A stretch of DNA of 64,000 nucleotides from Aeromonas fluvialis (lineage in GTDB: Bacteria; Pseudomonadota; Gammaproteobacteria; Enterobacterales; Aeromonadaceae). Both the position numbers and the translations under genes were made by a program. This document shows positions 53,237 through 61,837 of the stretch, piece after piece. The stretch lies in the NCBI RefSeq assembly GCF_000819885.1, contig NZ_CDBO01000052.1, forward strand, positions 103,871 to 167,870, written 5' to 3'. Position 1 is the stretch's first letter; the number at the start of each line of letters is the position of its first letter. A model generated the notes under the pieces. It worked only from the letters and a program-made list of their open reading frames with translations, ran no database searches and had not been told where the DNA came from.

Positions 53237-54202
53237 CTACTCCCGCTCCTTCACATAGGGGGTGCCGAGCGCCTTGGGTGCCACCGCACGGCCGATAAAG
53301 CCGGCCAGCAGGAACACGGTCAGGATGTAGGGCAGCGCCTCGATGGCCTGCACCGGAATGGCGAAGCCGCCGATGCTCACCCCTTGCAACCGGATGGCCA
53401 CCGCATCGAGGAAGCCGAACAGCAGGCACGCCGCCAGCGCATTCCAGGGTCGCCACTTGCCGAACACCAGTGCCGCCAGCGCCATAAAGCCCTTGCCCGC
53501 ACTCATGTTGGGGATGAACTGGGCGGTCTGGGCCACCGCCAGATAGGTGCCGCCGATACCGGCCAGCAGGCCGCCGATGATGAGCGCGGTGTAGCGCATC
53601 CGCACCACAGAGATACCGGCAGTATCGACCGCTGCGGGTGCCTCGCCCACCGCCCGCAGGCGCAGACCGAAGCGGGTACGGAACATCACCCACCAGGCCA
53701 GCGGTACGCAGGCAAACGCCACGTACTCCAGCAGGGAGTGGCCGCTCAACAGCTCGCTGTAGAGCTGGCCGATCACCGGCACATCCCACAGCTCCTTGGC
53801 ATAGGGCAGATCGATGGGGGCGAAACGGGCATCGCCGGAGAGCGCCGGGGTCTGGCCACCCTGATCGAACCAGTAACGGCCCAGGGTCACGGTCAGACCG
53901 GCCGCCAGAATGTTGATGGCCATGCCGCTCACCACCTGATCACCGCGGTGGGTGATGGTGGCAAAGCCGTGCATCAGGGCGAACAGGATGGAGACACCCA
54001 CCCCGGCCCCCAGACCCACCCAGGCAGAACCGGAGACCGCAGCCGCCGCACCACTGGCGAACGCCGCCGCCAGCAGTTTGCCTTCCAGCGCGATGTTGAC
54101 CACCCCGGAGCGCTCGCAGAACATGCCGGCCATGGCGGCCAGAATCAACGGTGGTGCGGTCCGAATGGTCGCATCCAGCATCAGGATCAATATTTCAAAC
54201 AT
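53237..54202 (-). CDS. Nucleoside-type ABC transporter permease 2 (BMP family system)
   Basis: 321 residues from ATG 54202, with GGGAG eight bases upstream. Multi-span BPD_transp_2 permease: GMFCERSGVVNIALEGKLL is the conserved loop of the second permease in BmpA/PnrA nucleoside importers, and AVGEAPAAVDTAGISV the coupling region. A longer in-frame start exists at 54286 but lies inside the duplicated segment and would add non-homologous residues. Last gene of the operon. Confidence 0.92.
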   Translation of the reverse strand: MFEILILMLDATIRTAPPLILAAMAGMFCERSGVVNIALEGKLLAAAFASGAAAAVSGSAWVGLGAGVGVSILFALMHGFATITHRGDQVVSGMAINILAAGLTVTLGRYWFDQGGQTPALSGDARFAPIDLPYAKELWDVPVIGQLYSELLSGHSLLEYVAFACVPLAWWVMFRTRFGLRLRAVGEAPAAVDTAGISVVRMRYTALIIGGLLAGIGGTYLAVAQTAQFIPNMSAGKGFMALAALVFGKWRPWNALAACLLFGFLDAVAIRLQGVSIGGFAIPVQAIEALPYILTVFLLAGFIGRAVAPKALGTPYVKERE

Positions 54203-54314
54203 GGCTTGCGCTCCCTTCTGCTCGCAGAACATTCCTGTCATCCATGGCGGCCAGAATGAGCGGCGGCGCAGTACGAATGGTCGCATCCAGCATCAGGATC
54301 AGAATTTCAAACAT
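54130..54314 (-). repeat. Degenerate tandem duplication of the permease 1-permease 2 junction (112-bp period)
   Basis: The first 24 codons of permease 2 (54202 downward) are duplicated at 54314-54243. The similarity continues past that point (ATGTTCTGCGAGC is shared) with a small indel. All seven codon differences in the 24-codon block are synonymous. Confidence 0.9.
54195..54314 (-). CDS. 39-residue permease-leader ORF in the nucleoside ABC operon
   Basis: Short ORF with a strong ribosome site (AAAGGAG seven bases before ATG 54314), three bases after the first permease stop. Residues 1-24 (MFEILILMLDATIRTAPP plus LILAAM) are identical to the start of permease 2, then it diverges (DDRNVLRAEGSASHV). 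The stop lies within the first eight bases of the permease 2 gene (ATGTTTGA), an arrangement suited to translational coupling. The first 24 residues form a membrane-segment-like peptide. Confidence 0.62.
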   Translation of the reverse strand: MFEILILMLDATIRTAPPLILAAMDDRNVLRAEGSASHV

Positions 54315-54316
54315 GA

Positions 54317-55435
54317 TCAGACTCCTTTAGCTTGTGCGGCTGAGCGGTTGGCAAACGCCAGATAGAGCTGCTCGATGCGCGGACGCATCATGTGCTCAAG
54401 GGCGCCACAGAACAGGATCACCAGACCCTGCAACACCACGACGATGTTGCGGTCGACACCGAACTCGAAGCTGAGCTCGGCGCCCCCCTGATAGAGGAAA
54501 CCGAACAGCAGGCTGGCGATGATGACGCCGACCGGATGGTTGCGCCCCATCAGCGCCACCGCGATACCGGTGAAGCCGAACCCTTCCACGAAGTTGAGCT
54601 TGATCTGGTGCAGCTCACCCTGCAGCACGTTGAGGGCAAAGAAGCCCGACAGCATGCCGGAGATGACCATGGCCAGGATCACCACCTTGGGATAGGAGAT
54701 ACCGGCGTAGGCGGAGGCGCTCTGGCTGGCGCCGACCGAGCGGATCTCGTAACCCCAGCGGGTGTGCCAGATAAAGACCCACACCAGCGCCGCACAGATC
54801 AGCGCCCAGAAGAAGCTGATATTGAGCGGGCTATTGGGTATCTCGACGCCAAACAGGCTCGCCAGCCCGCTCATCTTGGGCAGCCAGCTCGCTTCGGCAA
54901 ACACCCGGCTCTCGGTCGCCATCGAGCCGGGCGGCTTGAACACCTCCACCAGCAGATAAGCCATCAGCGAAGCGGCGATGAAGTTGAACATGATGGTGGT
55001 GATCACGATATGGCTGCCGCGCTTGGCTTGCAGCCAGGCCGGAATAAAGGCCCAGGCCGCACCGAACAGACCACCAGCGATGATGGCCAGCGGCAACAGC
55101 AGGGCAAACGGCAGCACATCGCCAAGCATCAGACAGACCAGACCGACACCGAGACCACCGATATAGGCCTGACCTTCACCACCGATATTGAACAGACCGG
55201 CGTGGAAGGCGACCGCCACCGCCAGACCGGTAAAGATAAAGCCGGTGGCGTAGTAGAGGGTGAAGCCAACCCCTTCACCGGTGCCGAACGCGCCGTACCA
55301 CATGATCTTGGCGGCATCGACCGGGTTGATGTCGAGGTAGGAGAACAGGATGGCCGACACCAGGAAGGCCAGCAGGATATTGACCGCAGACAAAACGCCC
55401 ACGGAGACCCAGGCAGGAATGCGTACTTGGCTCAT
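54317..55435 (-). CDS. Nucleoside-type ABC transporter permease 1 (BMP family system)
   Basis: 372 residues, BPD_transp_2 permease with about ten membrane spans. The conserved FHAGLFNIGGEGQAYIGGLG and GEIR-like SVGASQSASAYAGISYPKV regions mark the YufP/NupB side of nucleoside importers. Its ATG shares one base with the ATPase stop (TGATG). Confidence 0.93.
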   Translation of the reverse strand: MSQVRIPAWVSVGVLSAVNILLAFLVSAILFSYLDINPVDAAKIMWYGAFGTGEGVGFTLYYATGFIFTGLAVAVAFHAGLFNIGGEGQAYIGGLGVGLVCLMLGDVLPFALLLPLAIIAGGLFGAAWAFIPAWLQAKRGSHIVITTIMFNFIAASLMAYLLVEVFKPPGSMATESRVFAEASWLPKMSGLASLFGVEIPNSPLNISFFWALICAALVWVFIWHTRWGYEIRSVGASQSASAYAGISYPKVVILAMVISGMLSGFFALNVLQGELHQIKLNFVEGFGFTGIAVALMGRNHPVGVIIASLLFGFLYQGGAELSFEFGVDRNIVVVLQGLVILFCGALEHMMRPRIEQLYLAFANRSAAQAKGV

Positions 55436-57012
55436 CAGTGGGCCTCCTTGGGCTGGCTCGCGGCCACCTCGTCGGGAACTATGTTCGCCATCATCAGACC
55501 TATGGTGCGCTCATCCGCCTTGGCACCATCCAGCTCGCCGACGATGCGACCGTCGGCAATGACCAGAATCCGGTCAGCGAGGCTCATAATCTCGTCCAGC
55601 TCCACCGAGACCAGCAGCACCGCCTTGCCCTTGTCGCGCATGGCGATGATCTGCTGGTGGATATACTCGATGGCGCCGATGTCGACCCCGCGGGTCGGCT
55701 GGCCGATCAACAGCACATCCGGGTCCTGCTCCACTTCACGGGCGATCACCAGCTTCTGCTGGTTGCCACCGGAGAAGTTGGCGGTCTTGTGATCGGGATG
55801 GGGCGGGCGCACGTCCCACTTCTCCATCTTGGCCTGACAATCCTGCTGAATCGCCTCCTTGTTCTGCAGCCACCCCTTGTTGTATTGCGGGCGGCGGTGA
55901 TAACCGAGAATAAAGGCCTCTTTCGCCTCGAAGCGGTTGATCAGCCCCATCTTGTGTCTGTCTTCCGGCACATGACCGAGGCCGTAGTTGCGCACCCGCT
56001 CGGGATCGGCCGGGTGCTCCGCGCTCACCTTGTGCACGCCGCTGCGGCTGCTGATGGTGAAGCCCCCCTTGCTCGGCGTGAGAATGCCGCCAAGCAGGCT
56101 GAGCAGTTCGGACTGGCCGTTGCCGGAGACCCCGGCGATGCCGACCACTTCCCCGGCCCGCACCTCGAAGCTGACCGATTTGACCCGCTCCACCTTGCTG
56201 GCGTCGACGTAGCTGAGCCCTTCGATCTTCAGCTTGGCCTCGCCGGGCTGGTTTGGCCCCTTGTCGACCTTGAGCCGCACCTTGCGGCCTACCATCAGTT
56301 CGGCCAGCTGCTCCTTGTCGGTATCCTTGGTGGCCACGTGCGCCACCATCTCGCCACGGCGCATGATGGAGACCTGATCGGTAATGGCCAGGATCTCCCG
56401 CAGCTTGTGGGTGATGATGATGATGGTCGCCCCCTGATCCCGCAGTTTTTTCAGCACCTCGAACAGGTGATCCGCCTCTTGCGGGGTCAGCACCCCGGTC
56501 GGCTCGTCGAGGATCAGGATGCGGGCGCCACGATAGAGCGCCTTGAGAATTTCGACCCGCTGTTGCAGGCCCACCGGCAGATCTTCGACCTTCTCGTGCA
56601 GCGGCACGTCGAGGCCATAATCCCGCGCCAGTTCGCCCAGCAGCTTCTCGGCCGCCGCCACGCTCTGCTGAAGGTGCCAGCCGTTCTCAGCGCCGAGGAT
56701 GACGTTTTCCAACACGGTGAAGTTATTGACCAGCATAAAGTGCTGGTGAACCATGCCCACCCCTGCGGCAATCGCATCTTGTGAGCCATGGGGGTTGAAC
56801 GGTTTCCCGTCGATCAGCATCTCGCCATTGTCGGCGTGGTAGAAACCGTAAATGATGCTCATCAGGGTGGATTTACCGGCGCCGTTTTCGCCGACAATGC
56901 CATGGATACTGCCTTTGCGAACCTTGAGGTCGATCAGCTTGTTGGCGTAAACGTCGCCGAACCGCTTATCGATACCTCTTAATTCGATGGCATAGCGATC
57001 TGTCTGGTCCAT
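55435..57012 (-). CDS. Nucleoside-type ABC transporter ATPase (two ABC domains)
   Basis: 525 residues. Domain 1 has Walker [10 protein letters not shown], Walker B ILILDEPTGVLTPQE and a degenerate signature (LPVGLQQRVEILKAL). Domain 2 has a degenerate P-loop (GVSGNGQSELLSLLGG) and signature FSGGNQQKLVIARE. This is typical of YufO/NupA-type and RbsA-type ATPases. Start ATG 57012; it follows the binding-protein gene across a terminator-like hairpin. Confidence 0.93.
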   Translation of the reverse strand: MDQTDRYAIELRGIDKRFGDVYANKLIDLKVRKGSIHGIVGENGAGKSTLMSIIYGFYHADNGEMLIDGKPFNPHGSQDAIAAGVGMVHQHFMLVNNFTVLENVILGAENGWHLQQSVAAAEKLLGELARDYGLDVPLHEKVEDLPVGLQQRVEILKALYRGARILILDEPTGVLTPQEADHLFEVLKKLRDQGATIIIITHKLREILAITDQVSIMRRGEMVAHVATKDTDKEQLAELMVGRKVRLKVDKGPNQPGEAKLKIEGLSYVDASKVERVKSVSFEVRAGEVVGIAGVSGNGQSELLSLLGGILTPSKGGFTISSRSGVHKVSAEHPADPERVRNYGLGHVPEDRHKMGLINRFEAKEAFILGYHRRPQYNKGWLQNKEAIQQDCQAKMEKWDVRPPHPDHKTANFSGGNQQKLVIAREVEQDPDVLLIGQPTRGVDIGAIEYIHQQIIAMRDKGKAVLLVSVELDEIMSLADRILVIADGRIVGELDGAKADERTIGLMMANIVPDEVAASQPKEAH

Positions 57013-57042
57013 GATGCAGCCCTGCGTGTCATGAAATAAGAC

Positions 57043-57067
57043 TAAAAACCGGCCCGTGCGGGCCGGT
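57043..57067 (-). terminator. Terminator-like hairpin after the BMP binding-protein gene
   Basis: 8-bp stem ACCGGCCC / GGGCCGGT with a 4-base loop. On the minus strand it runs straight into TTTTTAG. It probably reduces transcription from the binding-protein gene into the ATPase and permease genes. Confidence 0.8.
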
Positions 57068-57097
57068 GGTGCGTTGAGAGTCGTAGCAACTATCTAA

Positions 57098-58096
57098 TTA
57101 GTATTTGCAGGTGTTATCGCTCATGTAGTCATGAACCTTGACCTTGCCAGCGATGATGTCGGCCTTGATGGCATCCACCTTGGCTTTCATTTCCGGGGTG
57201 ATCAGCTTCTCGTTATCCTTGTCGAGCGCCCAATCCACTCCGCCCTCGGCCAGACCCAGGTTCTTGATACCCGGCTTCCACTCGCCCTTGGCACCGTCAT
57301 CCCAGGTCTGGTAAGCGGCCAGACCCACCGACTTGACCATGGAGGTCAGCATGGTGCCCGGTTGCAGGTGGTTCTGGTTCGAGTCCACCCCGATGGCGAA
57401 CTTGCCGCTGTCCTTGGCTGCCTGATAGACACCGATACCGGTACCGCCAGCTGCGGCGTAAACCACATCAGCGCCCTTGGCGAACTGGGACTTGGCCAGC
57501 TCGGCACCTTTGGCCGGGTCAGCAAACGCGGCCGGGGTAGAGCCCGCCATGTTCTGGAACACTTCGATCTTCGGATTGACGAACTTGGCACCCTGCTCGT
57601 AACCGCACTGGAATTTGCGGATCAGCGGGATATCCATGCCGCCCACGAAACCGACCTTGCCGCTCTTGGAAGCGATGGCAGCCAGAGCGCCCACCAGGAA
57701 GGAACCTTCATGCTCCTTGAAGATGACCGACTGGACGTTCGGCTTGTCGACCACCATGTCGATGATGGTGAACTGGGTTTTCGGGAACTCGGTCGCCACT
57801 TTCTCGACGGCAGAGCCCATGTTGAAACCGACCGCCACGATCGGACCATTGCCACGGCTGGCCAGACGACGCAGCCCCTGCTCGCGCTGGGCTTCGTTCT
57901 GGGGTTCAAACTCTTTGACCTTGACGCCCTTGTCCTTGTTGTAGAGCTCGACGCCGTTACGGAATACGGCTTCGTTGAATGATTTGTCATACTTGCCCGC
58001 GGTGTCATAAATCACGGCTGGCTCGGAAGCAGCCTGAGCAGAGAGAGCAGCGAGAGTGAGGGAGGCCACGGTGGCCAGCTTGAGCACTTTAGTCAC
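57098..58096 (-). CDS. BMP/PnrA-family nucleoside-binding protein
   Basis: 332 residues from a GTG at 58096 with AAGGA seven bases upstream. Signal peptide ends LSAQA. The mature chain has AVIYDTAGKYDKSFNEA, VAVGFNMGSAVEKVA, GFVGGMDIPLIRKFQCGY and AAGGTGIGVYQAAKDSG, the Bmp (PF02608) blocks that bind purine nucleosides in PnrA. It contains periplasmic cysteines in 'QCGYEQG' and a C-terminal NTCKY. A PurR-like box upstream agrees with a purine nucleoside substrate. Confidence 0.93.
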   Translation of the reverse strand: MTKVLKLATVASLTLAALSAQAASEPAVIYDTAGKYDKSFNEAVFRNGVELYNKDKGVKVKEFEPQNEAQREQGLRRLASRGNGPIVAVGFNMGSAVEKVATEFPKTQFTIIDMVVDKPNVQSVIFKEHEGSFLVGALAAIASKSGKVGFVGGMDIPLIRKFQCGYEQGAKFVNPKIEVFQNMAGSTPAAFADPAKGAELAKSQFAKGADVVYAAAGGTGIGVYQAAKDSGKFAIGVDSNQNHLQPGTMLTSMVKSVGLAAYQTWDDGAKGEWKPGIKNLGLAEGGVDWALDKDNEKLITPEMKAKVDAIKADIIAGKVKVHDYMSDNTCKY

Positions 58097-58169
58097 GATC
58101 GTATCCTTGATTGTTATTAAGTGAGGGAACTTGCTTGCCTGCAAAACAGGCTATCTAGCACGCTGGCTT

Positions 58170-58197
58170 ACTCTAAGTCAGCCCCGATGCGGGTCAA
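58170..58197 (-). promoter_or_regulatory. Probable sigma-70 promoter of the nucleoside ABC operon
   Basis: On the minus strand TTGACC (58197-58192) and TAGAGT (58175-58170) with a 16-base spacer, about 75 bases upstream of the GTG start. Confidence 0.55.
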
Positions 58198-58209
58198 GCA
58201 AATGATAAG

Positions 58210-58225
58210 GGAAAAACGTTTGCGT
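58210..58225 (-). promoter_or_regulatory. PurR-like operator upstream of the nucleoside ABC operon
   Basis: ACGCAAACGTTTTTCC on the minus strand matches 10 of the 12 fixed positions of the PurR consensus ANGCAANCGNTTNCNT, including the central CG. It sits 13 bases upstream of the proposed -35. The other parts of 58097-58574 hold no gene. Confidence 0.7.
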
Positions 58226-58515
58226 TAACGGTTTGAATAATAAGCAAGTAACCTAATAAGCAGTTGTTTTTAAGCTGTTTTTCAGGTTTTTATGCTGACA
58301 GAAAAAGACCCAAACGACATTTCTCTTGTTGTTCAGCAAGTTACTGTAAACCGTTTTCCCTGCTTATTCATCCAGCCCCCCGGCCAGCCCGTGATCCGGC
58401 TCGCAAAATCGCCTCAAACAACCTGAGCAAGGGTTGGCGACAGCAGGCCCCTTTTCTGCGCCAGCCAAAATGGCCGCACCGGCGCCAGCGCGAGCCCCTC
58501 CCCCCGAGTTTGGAT

Positions 58516-58544
58516 TTGGTCTGACGGGGGGATGGCCGTATAAT
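58516..58544 (+). promoter_or_regulatory. uvrD promoter
   Basis: TTGGTC (58516-58521) and a perfect TATAAT (58539-58544) with a 17-base spacer; predicted start at about 58551. Confidence 0.75.
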
Positions 58545-58550
58545 CCCCGC

Positions 58551-58566
58551 CTGTATAAATAAACAG
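58551..58566 (+). promoter_or_regulatory. LexA (SOS) box at the uvrD transcription start
   Basis: CTGTATAAATAAACAG fits CTGT-N8-ACAG with an AT-rich centre. It covers the predicted +1 and runs into the ribosome site (AGGAG at 58565-58569). Confidence 0.88.
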
Positions 58567-58574
58567 GAGTGGTG

Positions 58575-60746
58575 ATGGACGTTTCAACCCTGCTCGACGG
58601 GCTCAACGACAAGCAAAGAGATGCCGTTGCGGCGCCCCGCAGCAACCTGCTGGTACTGGCTGGCGCCGGTTCGGGCAAGACTCGGGTGCTGGTGCACCGC
58701 ATTGCCTGGCTGATGCAGGTGGAACGCTGTTCACCCTTCTCCATCATCGCGGTGACCTTTACCAACAAGGCGGCGGCCGAGATGCGCGGCCGGGTCGAGA
58801 AAGTGATCGGCGACGGCGTGCGCGGCATGTGGATAGGCACCTTCCACGGCATCGCCCACCGATTGCTGCGGGCCCACCATCTGGACGCCGGGCTGCCGCA
58901 GGATTTCCAGATCCTCGACTCCGACGACCAGTACCGGCTGATCCGCCGCGTCATCAAGGCGCTCAACCTCGACGAGAAGCACTGGGCCCCGCGCGCCGTG
59001 ATGAGCTACATCAACGGCAAGAAGGACGAGGGGCTGCGCCCCGGCGACATCGACCTCTATGGCGATCCCGTCACCCGCACCTATCAAAAGATCTACCAGA
59101 CCTATCAGGAGACCTGCGATCGCTCCGGTCTGGTGGACTTTGCCGAGCTGCTGCTGCGCGCCCACGAGCTGTGGCTCAACCGCCCCCACATCCTCGAGCA
59201 CTACCGCGACCGCTTCCAGAACATCCTGGTGGACGAGTTTCAGGATACCAACGGCATCCAGTACGCCTGGCTGCGGATGCTGGCAGGCAACAGCGGCAAG
59301 GTGATGATCGTCGGGGACGATGACCAGTCCATCTACGGCTGGCGCGGCGCCAAGATCGAGAATATCCAGCGCTTCCTGACCGACTATCAGGGAGCCGAGA
59401 CCATCCGCCTCGAGCAGAACTACCGCTCCACCGCCAATATCCTGAAAGCGGCCAACAGCGTGATCGCCAACAACGCCGAGCGCCTTGGCAAGGAGCTGTG
59501 GACCGAAGGGGCCGAGGGCGACCCGATCTCCCTCTACGCCGCCTTCAACGAGGTGGACGAAGCCCGTTTCGTGGTCGGCCGCCTCAAGGATTGGAAGGAA
59601 AAGGGCGGCCTCTTGGCCGACTGCGCCATCCTCTATCGCTCCAACGCCCAGTCACGGGTGCTGGAAGAGGCGCTGATGCAAGACGCCATGCCCTACCGCA
59701 TCTACGGCGGCCTGCGCTTCTTCGAACGGCAAGAGATCAAAGACGCCATGGCCTACCTGCGTCTTATCAACAACCGTGGCGACGATGCCAGCTTCGAGCG
59801 GGTGGTCAATACCCCGACCCGTGGCATCGGCGATCGCACCCTCGAGATCCTGCGCGGCAACGCCCGGGATCAGGGGCTCAACCTGTGGCAATCGGCCAAG
59901 GGGCTGCTTAATGACAAGGTGCTGACCGGTCGCGCCGGCAATGCGGTGCGCGGCTTTGTCGAACTGATCGACGCGCTGGAGGAGCAGGTCAGCCTGCTGC
60001 CGCTGCACCAGCAGGCCGATATCGCCATCCAGCACTCCGGCCTCAAGGCCATGTATCTGGCGGAAAAAGGCGAGAAATCCCAGGCACGGGTAGAGAACCT
60101 GGACGAACTGGTCACCGCCTGCCGTCAGTACAATCGCCCGGACGAGCTGGAGGATATGAGCGATCTCTCCGCCTTCCTCGCCCACGCGGCGCTGGAAGCG
60201 GGGGAAAATCAGGCGGACGAATACGCCGATGCGGTGCAGCTGATGACCCTGCACAGTGCCAAGGGGCTGGAGTTCCCGTTGGTGCTGCTGGTCGGGGTGG
60301 AGGAAGGGATGTTCCCCAGCCCGCAATCTGCCGAGGAGTCGGGCCGGTTGCAGGAAGAGCGGCGCCTCTGTTACGTGGGCATGACCCGCGCCATGGAGAA
60401 GCTCTACATTTGTTATGCCGAGAGCCGCCGCATCTATGGCCGCGAAATGCAGCACAGCGTGAGCCGCTTTATCCGCGAGATCCCCGCCGAGTGTCTGGAA
60501 GAGATCCGGCTGCGCACCCAGGTCAGCAGACCCACCCAGTACGGCCGCTTTAGCCAGAACGAGGTGCAACAGAGCTTCGACGCCAGCGGCATCAAGCTCG
60601 GCCAGCGGGTGCTCCATCCAAAATTCGGCGAAGGGGTAGTACTCAACTTCGAAGGGGTCGGCCAGCAGAGCCGGGTGCAGATCCAGTTCGACGACGTTGG
60701 TGCCAAGTGGCTGGTGACGGCGTATGCCAGATTGGAAGCGCTTTGA
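58575..60746 (+). CDS. uvrD: DNA helicase II
   Basis: 723 residues from ATG 58575 (E. coli UvrD 720). SF1A helicase: Walker A LAGAGSGKTRVLVHR near residue 30, motif Ia VTFTNKAAAEMRGR, motif II VDEFQDTN, motif III GDDDQSIYGWRGA, motif IV RLEQNYRST, motif V LMTLHSAKGLEF and motif VI VGMTRAMEKLYI. The C-terminal Tudor-like domain (RVLHPKFGEGVVLNFEG) is the RNA polymerase-binding module. It works in mismatch and excision repair. SOS control is visible upstream. Confidence 0.97.
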   Translation: MDVSTLLDGLNDKQRDAVAAPRSNLLVLAGAGSGKTRVLVHRIAWLMQVERCSPFSIIAVTFTNKAAAEMRGRVEKVIGDGVRGMWIGTFHGIAHRLLRAHHLDAGLPQDFQILDSDDQYRLIRRVIKALNLDEKHWAPRAVMSYINGKKDEGLRPGDIDLYGDPVTRTYQKIYQTYQETCDRSGLVDFAELLLRAHELWLNRPHILEHYRDRFQNILVDEFQDTNGIQYAWLRMLAGNSGKVMIVGDDDQSIYGWRGAKIENIQRFLTDYQGAETIRLEQNYRSTANILKAANSVIANNAERLGKELWTEGAEGDPISLYAAFNEVDEARFVVGRLKDWKEKGGLLADCAILYRSNAQSRVLEEALMQDAMPYRIYGGLRFFERQEIKDAMAYLRLINNRGDDASFERVVNTPTRGIGDRTLEILRGNARDQGLNLWQSAKGLLNDKVLTGRAGNAVRGFVELIDALEEQVSLLPLHQQADIAIQHSGLKAMYLAEKGEKSQARVENLDELVTACRQYNRPDELEDMSDLSAFLAHAALEAGENQADEYADAVQLMTLHSAKGLEFPLVLLVGVEEGMFPSPQSAEESGRLQEERRLCYVGMTRAMEKLYICYAESRRIYGREMQHSVSRFIREIPAECLEEIRLRTQVSRPTQYGRFSQNEVQQSFDASGIKLGQRVLHPKFGEGVVLNFEGVGQQSRVQIQFDDVGAKWLVTAYARLEAL

Positions 60747-60770
60747 TTTTTCCCGTCTTTTGATGCAACC

Positions 60771-60797
60771 AACCCGGCTTAGGCCGGGTTGATTTTT
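60771..60797 (+). terminator. Rho-independent terminator of uvrD
   Basis: 8-bp stem AACCCGGC / GCCGGGTT with loop TTAG, followed by GATTTTT. Confidence 0.9.
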
Positions 60798-60921
60798 CTC
60801 TCTGTGATAAAGGCAGCATTCATATACAGGATCTTTAGCGACAACCAATTGAAATAGATATGAAAAAGGCTTCGTTTGTGATCTGATTTTATCGCCTAAC
60901 AAAACAGCCACGCCCGAAGCC

Positions 60922-61649
60922 ATGACTATTATCCACGCCAACCACTATCTCAATCAACTCCTCGCTCCCGCCGAGCTTGAGCGCATTGCCCGCCTCTGCA
61001 AGTTTTGCCTGCGTCTGCGCGCTATTACTCCCTTACTCCCTGGATGCTGGTCACCTCCCTGCTACGCGCCTTCGGGGGAGACAAGGTCGATGTCATTGCC
61101 AACTTGCATCAGCATTTCAATGGCTTACAGCTAGTTGACTCACATCAAGTCTCCTACAAACCCTTTCACAACCAGTTGCGTAAACCCGCCTTTGCCCAGT
61201 TTATGAAGGCCCTGGTTGAACGAGCCATTGCCCTGCGCATCGGCCAGCAAGTGCAGGACGTTGCCCAAGGCGCCTTCAAGCAGGTATTGCTGCAAGACGA
61301 CACCTCTTTTGCGGTCCACAAGCGCCTTGCCACTGTCTTTCCCGGGCGATTCAAGGCCATCAGCCCAGCCGCCATCGAATGTCACATGCTCATGTCGCTG
61401 CTGGAGCAAAAGCCGGCCTGTATGCAGCTCTCAGCCGATACCGCGTCAGAGCGTCAGTTCCTTCCAGATGCCAAAGAGCTGACCGGCATGTCACTCAAGG
61501 AGGCCGGACGGCGGCACTGCCGGGCAGAAGTGCTGGATATGGATGTGAGATCGGGCAAGTACGAGTATCGATTGATCCGGCGCTGGTTCGCCGAGGAGAA
61601 GCGATTCTGCATATGGGTGACCAACTTGCCACGGCTCTGCCGCCACTGA
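60922..61649 (+). pseudogene. IS4-family transposase remnant (frameshifted, internally deleted, 3'-truncated)
   Basis: The start (MTIIHANHYLNQLLAPAELE) is in one frame and the rest (from TPWMLVTSLLRAFGGD) in another. The shift is explained exactly by an 8-bp tandem duplication TTACTCCC at 61025-61032 and 61033-61040. The first DDE Asp is in LLQDDTSF. The text jumps from FLPDAKEL to TGMSLKEAGRRHC, so the segment with the second Asp is missing, and the chain stops after WVTNLPR, so the YREK-type region and catalytic Glu are gone. Not functional. Terminal inverted repeats were not identified. Confidence 0.82.
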
Positions 61650-61830
61650 CGGGCGACCGGCGTATACCAAGGGCGGCTATGGTGGCGTCATCCAGCATAT
61701 GCAGCAAGGAGGCGGGCGGGCAGCCGAGGCCGCAGCTATCAACCATATGCTGTCTGCGCCGGTACTGAACCGTAATGTGAACCAGACACCGCAAGCGGTG
61801 GATGCGTACCAGCAGATGTACCAGCGGTAA
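61650..61830 (+). pseudogene. 3' remnant of an unidentified gene joined to the IS fragment
   Basis: The frame that ends at TAA 61828-61830 is open through the IS junction. It encodes an Ala/Gln/Asn-rich tail (YTKGGYGGVIQHM ... NVNQTPQAVDAYQQMYQR) with codon use like a real gene. No start or ribosome site exists, so it looks like the end of a gene cut by the IS or by later deletion. Family unknown; the style is reminiscent of phage structural proteins but that is a guess. Confidence 0.45.
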
Positions 61831-61837
61831 GCGCCCA

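Noticed and set aside
53237..54286. Longer start (ATG 54286) for permease 2
   Set aside because: Codons 1-28 of that frame read the duplicated junction out of frame and do not resemble the family; ATG 54202 has a ribosome site and the family N-terminus.
60922..61649. Programmed frameshift in an active IS4 transposase
   Set aside because: The break is an exact 8-bp duplication rather than a slippery site, and the middle and 3' catalytic parts are missing, so the gene is dead.
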